Shown here: positions 29,076 to 38,185 of the stretch, piece after piece
Numbering within the stretch: position 1 is the stretch's first letter
How the letters are laid out: each line of letters begins with the position of its first letter
Assembly (NCBI RefSeq): GCF_001293395.1
Contig: NW_015438357.1
Span: 2,010,750 to 2,074,749, forward strand
Direction of reading: 5' to 3'
From: Leptomonas pyrrhocoris
Taxonomy: Eukaryota > Euglenozoa > Kinetoplastea > Trypanosomatida > Trypanosomatidae
DNA: 64,000 nucleotides
The notes under the pieces: model-generated
Seen by the model: only the letters and a program-made list of their open reading frames with translations
Databases searched by the model: none
What the model was told of the DNA's origin: nothing
Program-made: the position numbers and the translations under genes

Positions 29076-31998
29076 GTCATCAACAGCAAAAGACGTGGAT
29101 CCATACGGAAACTTTTTTTCCCTGTTTGCTGCGACTTGTTCTTGGAGGGTCTCTCTCTGCTCATACCAAGTAAAGCAAGCACACCAGCAGAAAATCCCAC
29201 CTCCCAAAACTGTGTGTTTTCTGTTTCTCTGCCGTCGCATTGCTGTGGTATATATATATATATATAGCTCGTCACCATTTGATAGTCTGGAGTGAGTTGT
29301 TGTTCATTCTTTTCCCTCCTCTCCTTCCTTTTTTTTTCTTTTCCCTCTGGTGCTGCCTACGTAGCATTGGTCGTGAATCGCCTGTTTTGTTTTTGTTCGA
29401 CTCTGCTGTTCTCAAGTGTGTCCGAAGAGGGAGAAGACAGAAAAGCCACTCGTACACCGCGACCCGCTTGCTCTACGCACTTTTCTGTGTGCAGCGCTTT
29501 TATTGGCATTGCGCCACCTACCTTTATATCCTACAAGCATCACACGAGCACAAAACACGCCGTATCTCTATTTGTTTTCCTTCAGCATTAACAAAAAAAA
29601 AACACCCTGCTTCAATTCGTCTATCATCTTCCGTCTTCTTTCTTATTATTCACCGACGTTTTTATTCTGCTTCGTTTCGTTGCTCCTTTTATTCCCAGAC
29701 GTTCCCATTCACTGTTTTTGAGAATTCGAATGCGTGGCCATGAGCCTCGTTGCTATCATCGTATGGTGAGCACATCAATTCTGCTCTATGAACTCAACAC
29801 GAAAGCTGGCTTTTCATTATTATTATTTGTAGATTCTAAACGGGAATATATAAGTATAAACGTGTGTGTGGGGGCTGAGTGCCGCGTTCAACTACTTCTC
29901 CTTCTTCTTGTTGTTGTTGTTGTGATACTATCACCACTATTATTACTGACCTTATTTCAGGCTTCATTACAAACGCTTACAAAAATGGTGGTGAGAATCG
30001 TGCTGCCTCCATCGAGTTTGAAGAGCCAAATTCTCCTTTTTCTTGTTTTTCCTGTTCGTGGTGCAGATAACCACCCGACGTAGATCAGTCCAAAACAGAA
30101 AAAAGCATCGACCTTGCATGTACCTTTGGAGCTGCTCGTCTGGTGTCTTTTCTATACCTTTACCGTTTTTATGTATTTTCCCTTTTCTCCCCCTTTTCGA
30201 CACCAGCATAACCCGTTTTCAGCTGCTTCATCTGCTGCCTTTTTTCCTCCTTTCGTTTTCTCATTTTGCCGCTTCGTTGCGCGCAGCTCGCCTTGCGTGC
30301 AACCTTCTATACGCTGCGTGAACTGCGGAGGGCTTTGATGCAACGAGCGCGTGTGTTTCACGGAAGTGAGCTGTGCACATGGGCTACGCAGCATTACCCG
30401 ACGGAGCGAGAGAGAATTGATTGATAAACGGAGGGTGGAGAGATCATAATTCGAGCAAATGAGTAGCGTGCCATCACAGTGTATGCCAAGAACATTTTTT
30501 GGTGTGTGTATTTCTCATAGTGCTGCTTTTTGAAACCCCTATGTCTTATTCTGCGTCTCGCACGCATTGTTCATTACCATTATTTTGCTTCGGCTACGTT
30601 GACTGAAACGGTTTTCGTGCTGATCATCACCGAGCACGCTGCGGGAAAGTGGCGTCTCTGCGTTGCCGTAGCGCTCGCAATAGAGCAAGCAAAACAACCC
30701 CGTTCACGAGGTTCATGCACTCTGAAGAAATCCGACAGAAGGCAGAACACCGCGTGCTGGCTCTCCATTGCTACGTTTTTTTCTTCTTTTTGAGATTACA
30801 GTTTTAAAGGATTTTGTTCACTACTATTATCTCCAGGGAAAAGAATCCTGGTTTCTCTTCCAACGATGACTCCACCACGCAGACCTATCATACAAGTCCA
30901 AAATGCGGAGATGGAGCAAACACGAAGAAGGAAAGAGAAAGGAGCGCCGTGTTCTCATGCGGTTCTCGAATTTGAATCGCGAAAGATCCGGGGAAAAAGG
31001 GACGGTTACCGGATGACTACCTCTTTTGTTTTTACCTTCGTTTTTTTTTTAAATTCTCTTCTTTTCGGCTGCTCTCTCTCTTCCTTGTGCCATGTCCGAA
31101 GAAGCGACACACGTGAGTGGAAAGAATAATTGAAACTACTCTCACCGTCCGCGTGTTCCACTCTTTCACGACGCTATTACTGTTGTACCACTCAATATTA
31201 TATGTTTTGCCCTTTTTTAAATCTGTTCTGGCCATTTGGATGCGTATGAAGTCACATTTGTGCGAAGTGCCGCCGCTCGTGTTTGTGTCGGACGAAGACA
31301 GACGCCGACGAGTTCCAGAAATGCACACGTTGATTTATTCATCTACTCGCTACTTTCAATCGCTTCACGTTACTCGGGCCTGCACATATACATATATATG
31401 AAATTGGTAAAAGCAGACAATAGAAACCCATTTCCGGTGGGTGCACATTTTTGGTGGGACCTTGCTAAAGACAGGCCCAACTTGCCGCCTCCGTGTGTTT
31501 ATTCAAGACCCTTCAGAGTTTGAGCGGAGGCACTTACAAGCTTGGAATCCACTTCTCTCTTGCTCCTGCTTTGAAAAGGTCATAATATGCAAAAGTGGAA
31601 GAGAACGTACACAAGTTGCTTGCTGGAAGTCAAATGACGCATGCATTCCATTTTCTCTCTTTTTTTTCTCCTCATGGTTTGCTTACCGATCCCTTTTGCC
31701 ATGTTTCTCCCCACACACCATGCACGGGAGTGAATCCGGCTCTTTGGTCGAGCGAAGCACATCCTTTTCTATCCTAGCGTCATTACCGTCTTGCGGCACC
31801 TTGAGTGTGCTCTGAAAAAGCGCCTCCTTTTTCTTTCCTCCTAAGCAGCCGTGTTAGTACTTGTTAGTTTGTGTTGAATCACACGCAGAGAATATCTCCT
31901 GGTATCGTTCTCATTCAGATCGATTTAGGCTTTGTTGTTGGTTTGGTGCGCTGCCTGTCCTGCAAATTGAGATACGTACTTATTAGCTTCAGCTAACG
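29076..31998 (+). other. Intergenic region, no gene seen
   Basis: 2.9 kb, T-rich, with a TA tract at 29249-29266. The frames found are Phe/Leu/Ser-rich or short, with no protein-like composition. The polypyrimidine tracts could serve as splice or polyadenylation guides. Confidence 0.55.
29249..29266. repeat. (TA)9 microsatellite
   Basis: TA repeat 170 bp after the preceding stop codon. Confidence 0.9.
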
Positions 31999-32886
31999 AT
32001 GTCTGCCGCGATGAAAGGCGCTGCCGCCGACGAGGTGGCAAAGTTTGCCGCCTTGCAAAATCACTGGTGGGACCCGACCGGGCCGCTGCGCTCCCTGCAC
32101 CTCTTCAACCCCATCCGCGTGCGCTACGTAAACGACATCGTCCGGTCCTACGGCAAGGTGGCCTCGAGCGCTCCTGCCGAAGCCTCCGTAGGCTTCCTGA
32201 GCAGCCCTGGTCTTACACCCGCGCATGAGGTGCTCGACGTCGGCTGCGGTGGCGGTATCCTTTCGGAGAGTCTCGCCCGCCTCGGCGCCACCGTGACCGG
32301 CATCGACGCCTGCGCAGAGTCGATTGCAGTAGCCGAGAAGCGGCGTCAGCAGCTCGCGAACTACGCGTCGCCGACGGCGCTCGCCAACTGGTCGCAGCGG
32401 CTGTCCTACCGCCACGCGTCCCTCTTCGACGTGGTCGAGGAGGAGAAGAAGCAGTTTGATGTGGTGGTGGCGAGCGAAGTGATCGAGCACGTGAGTGACG
32501 CGCGGGCCTTCTTGCAGGCTCTGTGCGAGGCCACGAAGCCCGGTGGTCTGCTGTTTCTCTCCACGATGGACAAGTCGCTCAAGACGGCGATCACACACAT
32601 CGGGTTTGCGGAGAGGCTGACTGGAATTGTTGAGCCGGGCACGCACGACTGGCGCAAGTTTGTTCCGCCGAGCGACATGACGAAGTTTGCGCAGCGCTTT
32701 GACGTGCGCAACGTGAGTTTGGACTACATCATCACTTATCCTGATCTCTTCCAGTCTGTCATCACGCGTGACTTTCAGATCAACTTCTGCTTGTCGAAGA
32801 ACTTCAACACAGGTCATTACTTCTGGGCGGGCCTGAAGACTCCCCAAAGTACGAAGCCGGCGGTGAAAGCAGAGATTCTGAAGTAA
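31999..32886 (+). CDS. COQ3: Ubiquinone biosynthesis O-methyltransferase (UbiG/COQ3 family, 295 aa)
   Basis: Catalyses the two SAM-dependent O-methylations in ubiquinone synthesis, in eukaryotes on the matrix face of the inner mitochondrial membrane as part of the CoQ synthome. The N-terminus carries the family signature EVAKFAALQNHWWDP (ubiG: FxxxAxxWWDPxG), then LHLFNPIRVRYV. SAM motif I is VLDVGCGGG at residues 78-86, the post-I acidic residue is in TGIDACAES, motif II is EVIEHV, and motif III is KPGGLLFLST. The C-terminal GTHDWRKFVPPSDM block is also typical. An in-frame TAG at 31984 forces the start at 31999. The protein starts close to the conserved domain, so a classical presequence is missing (see finding). 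Length fits the family. Confidence 0.96.
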   Translation: MSAAMKGAAADEVAKFAALQNHWWDPTGPLRSLHLFNPIRVRYVNDIVRSYGKVASSAPAEASVGFLSSPGLTPAHEVLDVGCGGGILSESLARLGATVTGIDACAESIAVAEKRRQQLANYASPTALANWSQRLSYRHASLFDVVEEEKKQFDVVVASEVIEHVSDARAFLQALCEATKPGGLLFLSTMDKSLKTAITHIGFAERLTGIVEPGTHDWRKFVPPSDMTKFAQRFDVRNVSLDYIITYPDLFQSVITRDFQINFCLSKNFNTGHYFWAGLKTPQSTKPAVKAEILK

Positions 32887-34030
32887 GCTGCCTCACAGCA
32901 TTGTTGTATGGTGCGTTGCACGCGCGCGCTGTTTTGTACTGTTTTCGCTTGTTTCCATTTTTTCCTCTGTCTCTCTCACTCGTTCCTCTGAAGGACGCCT
33001 TTTTAAAGAACGGACTCGTCGTTTTGCTGTTGGTGTTTAACATTTTTGCCGTGAAGGTTGCCGAGCCAAATCCGCAAATCGCGTCTAACCCATTTTCGTT
33101 GTGCGCAACGTGGAGAACTATCACTCCTAGAAAAGACGTTACTGAACTCGACCTCAAAACCGAAAAAGAAGACCAAAAAAAAATGCAGCGGTCGCCTTGT
33201 GGAACCGCGTTTCTCAATCGACAAAGAAAAGAGAAAAGGAAATCCACAAAATGATTAATAATACTAATCATCGTCAACTTTGGATCTCTCAACTATTTTT
33301 TTTTACTGTTTCACGTTTAGCAAGTCTGATTCCCTCAAAAAGAAACTCACAGAACTGCCATCTAAACGAAGCAGAGTCACTGCAGATTTAGTCAGGCATT
33401 TCGGAGGTCCTTCACGGTTTTTTTTCCATGTGTTTTCCCTCAGGCAACGCAGGTTTTTTATTATATTCTTTGTGGGGGAGCCGAGGGAGGTACGCTGACA
33501 GGGTTGAGTGTATCTCTTCTTTTTGATGGCTTTGTGATGTGTGCGTGTGCTTCTCTTTCTCTCTCTCCTGGAATCGAGTGGATGGATACCGAAGTACTTG
33601 CCCAACTGCCTGCTTTCGAAGTGTATTTGTTTCTCTTCCTTTGTTGGACTGTAAACTCTTCTTTTCTTCTACCCCGTTTCTCTTTCTTCTGCCGTTTCGT
33701 ACCTACAACCGTGAAAGAGCATCTCTTTTTTCTAAGGCTTCCACTCAGCGTAAAACAAATACCTGTGCTGACAACAGTCCATCACAAGTGTTCACGGTAA
33801 TAAACAGCTTTTAGGATATCTCTTCTTCTTTTTTCTGCTTGTGTGTTTGACGCGTATTTGTTCAGTTAACTCAAGCATTCACTATAAACCGAGTTGGCGT
33901 GTGTTTTATTAGTATTACTTTATCGGAAAGGGCTGGGAGCCGCACAGCGAAGTGGCGTGTTGCACCGAGCCTGATTGCGCAGTTGTGGATTCTCTCCCTC
34001 CCCCCCCATCGCTGTTGTTTTTGGCGGAGG
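32887..34030 (+). other. Intergenic region, no gene seen
   Basis: T-rich spacer with A-rich patches. The open frames are short and unlike proteins. The pyrimidine-rich stretch at 33990-34055 leads into the next gene. Confidence 0.55.
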
Positions 34031-34055
34031 TTGCTTCCTCTTTTTTGGTATTTAG
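34031..34055 (+). promoter_or_regulatory. Polypyrimidine tract and candidate spliced-leader acceptor
   Basis: TTGCTTCCTCTTTTTTGGTA followed by TTTAG (AG 34054-34055). No other AG occurs before the ATG at 34124, so this gives a clear 68-nt leader. Confidence 0.7.
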
Positions 34056-34123
34056 AAGCGTCTTCGCTTTTTCCTTCCTTTTTATTTCAAAAACAACCGT
34101 CGCTGCTCTCTGTCATCGTCACC

Positions 34124-35323
34124 ATGTCGGGCACCTCCACGCCACGCACATCGCCGCCCCCGGCAGCGCCGCTGCAGCAGGAGGCAGAGAACGACAGTCC
34201 CGCTGCCAACACCACGTCCCTGTCAAGTACCACCACCGCCGCCGCTGCCGCGCACGGCACCATCCGCTTCGAGGACCTCGGCGAGCCGGTGCAGCGTCTC
34301 CTGCGCTCTATCAAAGGCGACGTGAGCGACGAAGACATGGCGCTGCTCGAGTACGTCGCGGTGAAGGACATGGCGAAGATCTACAGCGAGATGGCCACCG
34401 ACCGCCACGCCGAGGAGATTTGGGACGAGCTGCGGGCCGCCCTGCAGGCCCGCAAGGAGAAAATGGCGAGGCGCGAGGTCGAACTCGCGGCGAAGCAGCG
34501 GGCGCTCGAGGAGGAGCAGGCCGCCGAGGCAGCGCGGCTGCAACAGCAGCTGGAGGAGGAGGAGCAGGAGCGCATCGCCGCCGAGGACGCCCGAGTGCGA
34601 CGTCGGGAGGAGCGGCGCCGCCGCAAGGCCGAGAAGGCAGCCGCCGCAGCAGCGGAGGAAGAGGCAGCAGAGGCAGCAGCCGCGGCAGCGGCCGAGGAAG
34701 CCGCGGAGGAGGCGGCGGCCGCGGCGGCGGAGGCGGAGCGGCTGAAGCGTGCGGAGAAGAAGCGAAAGCGACGCGAGGCCCGGGCCCGGGAGCTGCAGGA
34801 GGAGCAGGACGCACTCGCGGCGGAGCGTGCCAAGCACGAGGCGAAGAAGCAGCAAAAGTCACTGAATCAGAAAAAGGATTGGAGCGAGTACGTGCAGAAT
34901 CACCCGCTCGAGTACCCGCAGGAGACGGAAGGGGGGTCCCAGATGCCGGCGGTGATCGCTCAGAAGGAGCTGCAGCACACCCTCAACGCCCCTCCCGTAG
35001 CGTCTGAGAAGTTGCTCCATCGCACCTATACCCCCATGTGCCCGAGTTGCGGTAGCCGCTTTGACCACCCGCCGCTGGAGTGGAACTGTCCGGTGTGCTT
35101 CAAGCGCTACAACAAAGTGGTGAAGGTCTGGCAGCCGGACGACGACACGACGACGTGCATGATGTGCAAGGAGCCGATCGGGTGGTGGTCGCGCCATCAC
35201 TGCCGCAACTGCGGCCGGCTGGTGTGCGCCAACTGCTCCGAGAAGCGGGCGATCATTCAAGACCTCGGCTACGACGCGCCTGTGCGTGTCTGTTTTGACT
35301 GTGCCCGACTGCGTCTGAAGTAG
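34124..35323 (+). CDS. Coiled-coil protein with zinc ribbon and C-terminal FYVE finger (399 aa)
   Basis: Likely a PI3P-binding protein of endosomal or autophagic membranes. Order: disordered N-terminus (1-45); short helical domain (45-100); long Glu/Arg/Ala-rich coiled coil (about 105-255), including an almost uninterrupted Ala/Glu stretch; a zinc ribbon with CPSC (306-309) and CPVC (322-325); and a FYVE domain (336-396). All three FYVE signatures are present: WxxD-type WQPDD at 336, RHHCRNCG at 357-364 and RVC near 388. Eight cysteine/histidine ligands are intact, so PI3P binding should be retained. The frame runs upstream only from a GTG in the leader; ATG at 34124 lies after the only suitable acceptor AG. 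Trypanosomatids have several FYVE proteins; the exact orthologue is not clear. Confidence 0.93.
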   Translation: MSGTSTPRTSPPPAAPLQQEAENDSPAANTTSLSSTTTAAAAAHGTIRFEDLGEPVQRLLRSIKGDVSDEDMALLEYVAVKDMAKIYSEMATDRHAEEIWDELRAALQARKEKMARREVELAAKQRALEEEQAAEAARLQQQLEEEEQERIAAEDARVRRREERRRRKAEKAAAAAAEEEAAEAAAAAAAEEAAEEAAAAAAEAERLKRAEKKRKRREARARELQEEQDALAAERAKHEAKKQQKSLNQKKDWSEYVQNHPLEYPQETEGGSQMPAVIAQKELQHTLNAPPVASEKLLHRTYTPMCPSCGSRFDHPPLEWNCPVCFKRYNKVVKVWQPDDDTTTCMMCKEPIGWWSRHHCRNCGRLVCANCSEKRAIIQDLGYDAPVRVCFDCARLRLK

Positions 35324-36146
35324 TGGTGCGATCGGTAATTGTTTTCTCTGCTTTTCCCGCACGCAACGGTAGCGAATGGCACTGTTGTGCGCCGGTTTCA
35401 CCTTTCAATGTATTGTCCTCTGTCATGTTCGTCCTTTTATTTCTCACGCGTATTTTCTTTGCTGTAATTGCCGTGTTGATTGTCCAACTTGTCTGTTCTT
35501 TTTTTTTTGTCTGTGCGGTTTCTATTCTGTGCTTCACTGTGATGGCACCTTTCACTCTTTCCGCAGTTGCCGTTATCCTTCATCTTCATGATTCACCGAC
35601 AACATCTGTAATGTTTACAAACCTCTTTATTTTTAATGGCATTATTTCAGCTGGAGGAAAACAGCATTGTAACAAATGCACGGAACAGTTTGCATGCGTG
35701 ATGTTGCGGACGATAAAGATGCCAAGAGAAAGGTTCTTTTTGTGTTTTTTTTTCTGGATTTCCTGACGGAATGCGTGGTTTGACGTTGACGGGACAGTAT
35801 TAAGCGACGGGTCTGGTGTGTGGCGTGGTGTGGAGTTGTTGTCTTCGCCGCTGAAAACCGCAATGTGACGTGTTTTCCCTCTGGCCGGCGCGAGTACGCT
35901 TTGTCGTTCATGCAGAAAAGGTGCTACGTTTCCTGCTTCTTCCGACATGCTTCTCACCTTTCATCTAACCTTTCCTTTTTATGTTATTTGCTTTCACTCT
36001 TCTTGTTCTCGACATATCGCCGCTGTTGCCAATCTCTAGTCGCACTATTCGCCGTCTTCCGTTGGTGCGTGCATCCATCGCAGCTTGAGGTGTTCTGTTT
36101 TTTTCCGGTTCGTTCCGCATCTCAACGATCTCACATCAAATCTGGG
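35324..36146 (+). other. Intergenic region, no gene seen
   Basis: T-rich spacer. The 147-codon frame at 35323 is Phe/Val/Cys-rich and starts at a non-ATG codon; judged non-coding. Confidence 0.55.
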
Positions 36147-36162
36147 TCTCTCTCTCTCTGAG
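36147..36162 (+). promoter_or_regulatory. Candidate spliced-leader acceptor, (TC)n tract
   Basis: TCTC run ending in TGAG (AG 36161-36162), 55 nt before the ATG at 36218. A second AG at 36167-36168 could also be used. Confidence 0.6.
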
Positions 36163-36217
36163 TCGCAGCAAAGTACCGGTTATTCTCATCGCGTCTTCCC
36201 TCCCCTTCACCGTAGCC

Positions 36218-36727
36218 ATGGATCAGTTCGCCGTCGCGGTCAGCTCAGCGGTCAACCGCATTGAGGAGCTGCGCCTCCCTGTGGTGCCGTACAACACGTA
36301 CATCAAGGCTGTCTGTGTCGGCATCCCGATCGCCGTCCTCGCCCACGACCTCGCCGACTACTGGATGCCCAAGAAGGTCCACGTCCCGCTTCTGTCGTGG
36401 TTTGTGCGTCGCTGGCGCAAGGACCCGGAGACGAAGTCGACGCATCTGCGCGTAATTCGTAACCTCTTCCTCTTCGCCTTCTTTGTTGTCCTCCGCATGG
36501 ACAGCGCCGCCAACGAAGAGTCGCAGCCGTCCGACTACGTCTCGCAGCGCCTGACGAGTGCGGCGGGGCAGCGCGCGATGAATCAGGAGATTTACAAGTC
36601 CCGCCGCAACGCCTTCAACGCAGCGACGATGGTGATTGGCGAGGAGGAGATGAACGTGGAGGGGGTGCAGCAGCAGCGCGACGCCGTTCTGCGCCGGCGC
36701 CACCTGCACGACCCCAACGTCCAATGA
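36218..36727 (+). CDS. Small membrane protein, hypothetical (169 aa)
   Basis: Unrecognised. ATG at 36218 is the first in frame and sits close behind a strong acceptor tract. Two hydrophobic segments are visible, about residues 29-49 (KAVCVGIPIAVLAHDLADYW) and 79-95 (IRNLFLFAFFVVLRMD), separated by a basic loop with WFVRRWRKDPETK. The C-terminal half is soluble, basic and helical, ending in RRRHLHDP. The layout would suit a mitochondrial inner-membrane or ER two-pass protein; there is no cleavable signal. The codon pattern (GC-rich third positions) is that of a real gene despite the short length. Confidence 0.88.
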   Translation: MDQFAVAVSSAVNRIEELRLPVVPYNTYIKAVCVGIPIAVLAHDLADYWMPKKVHVPLLSWFVRRWRKDPETKSTHLRVIRNLFLFAFFVVLRMDSAANEESQPSDYVSQRLTSAAGQRAMNQEIYKSRRNAFNAATMVIGEEEMNVEGVQQQRDAVLRRRHLHDPNVQ

Positions 36728-38098
36728 AGTAGCCGGTGAACGAAAGAAGGAAGATTTGACAGAGAAGATGAAAGAAGAACCCTCCCTCCTCCCAATACAG
36801 TGTTAGGCGTCTTTGCGGTAAAGAAAGTGCATTTCCTTTTCACAGTATTGACGGCCGTGCTGCGTGGCGTTGCCCTGTTGGATGTTGTTCTGAGGGTTAC
36901 ACGAAGCTTTGTTGTGTTCCAGTGTTGACTTCTCTTCTCCCAGTAGCGAGATTTTGCGGCTCTTTTAAAAGGAGGTATTGTGATTGTTCGTTTCGCGCTA
37001 CGCCAGCCCTGCGCGTCAACGGAGGTTGGAGCTTTTTTGATCTCGCCTTCTCTCTTCGTCTGTCTGCAGCCATATATGGCTGCCGTTTGTAGAGCTATCG
37101 GCGTTGTTTGTGTTGTTTGTTGCTCGTTGACGTTTCTTTTTATACTTTAAATTTACTACTAATAAGAAGTATCTCGACTCAGGTTGTGAACGGAGTCGAG
37201 TTGCCACTCTCTCTTTTGTTGTTGTTATTGATTTCCGTTGTCTCGTTACAGTCCAAATTAGGGAAACGCGTTTCGAATGGGTTCTCTTGCCCCTCCCCCC
37301 AAAGGCTGAGCTTTGGCACGGATCGATTCCAGTGGAGGTGCCTCCCCTTGAAGCAAGTGAGACTTGTACTTTCCTTCTCAAATGATTGTGCAAGCACCTT
37401 AAAGACAAGTTTGCATGTTCTTTTTTTTTTCTGAAGAACATCCCGGTTTTGATGCAAGAGCATTTGCACTTCGTCAAGTTGCTCTTTTCGGTTGTGTTTC
37501 TGATGGATTACCAACGACGGTTCTGGCTGTTAAATATTCATTAATGAGCGTTTCCCTTTGACACCGTCCTTTAACTTCTTCTCCTGACCTGCATCTTTGT
37601 TCTTCTCATTAACTCTGTTGTCTATTATTGTTGTTGATGGGCTTTGCAATGGAAGTGCTTTCCGCCAGAGGAATAAAAAGATAAAGAAAGGGACACCGTG
37701 CGGTTGCTGTCAACCATCGCTAACTGTCGTTGACGCGCACTCGGTGCTCGAGACGTAGGCGTCTGCTTTCATTGGTGAAGTCTCCATTATTATTATTTTT
37801 TTTTCCGGGCCGTCCCTCTCACCCGTCAATTCGGCTCCAGTAAAGGAACAGCATAGACATACACACACACACCCACACAAATCCGAACACAAGTAGAAGC
37901 AGCAGTTCCAACTTCAATCGTGTTGTTTTGCTTTAGCACTACTATCGACGTAGCTTCCACATAGATTTCTTCTCGGCGGAGGGATTAACACGCAGTGGAC
38001 CGAACACCTCCCCCTCGTTCCATACAGTTGTATTCATACTCTCTTTCATTGCTTGAGTAGACGCCTCTGTAGCGCAGTGGAGTTCTCTTTTTATATAT
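36728..38098 (+). other. Intergenic region, no gene seen
   Basis: About 1.4 kb, mixed T-rich and moderately GC-rich. Open frames are short and not protein-like. Confidence 0.55.
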
Positions 38099-38119
38099 AT
38101 TTCTCTCTTTCTAACATAG
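38099..38119 (+). promoter_or_regulatory. Polypyrimidine tract and candidate spliced-leader acceptor
   Basis: ATTTCTCTCTTTCTAACATAG with AG at 38118-38119, giving a 66-nt leader before the SAS-6 ATG at 38186. Confidence 0.6.
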
Positions 38120-38185
38120 CATTCGTGCACAAGGCACACGCAGCGCTTGAGGCAGCACTTCTCGTTTTCCCTCCAAGGACCCTCA

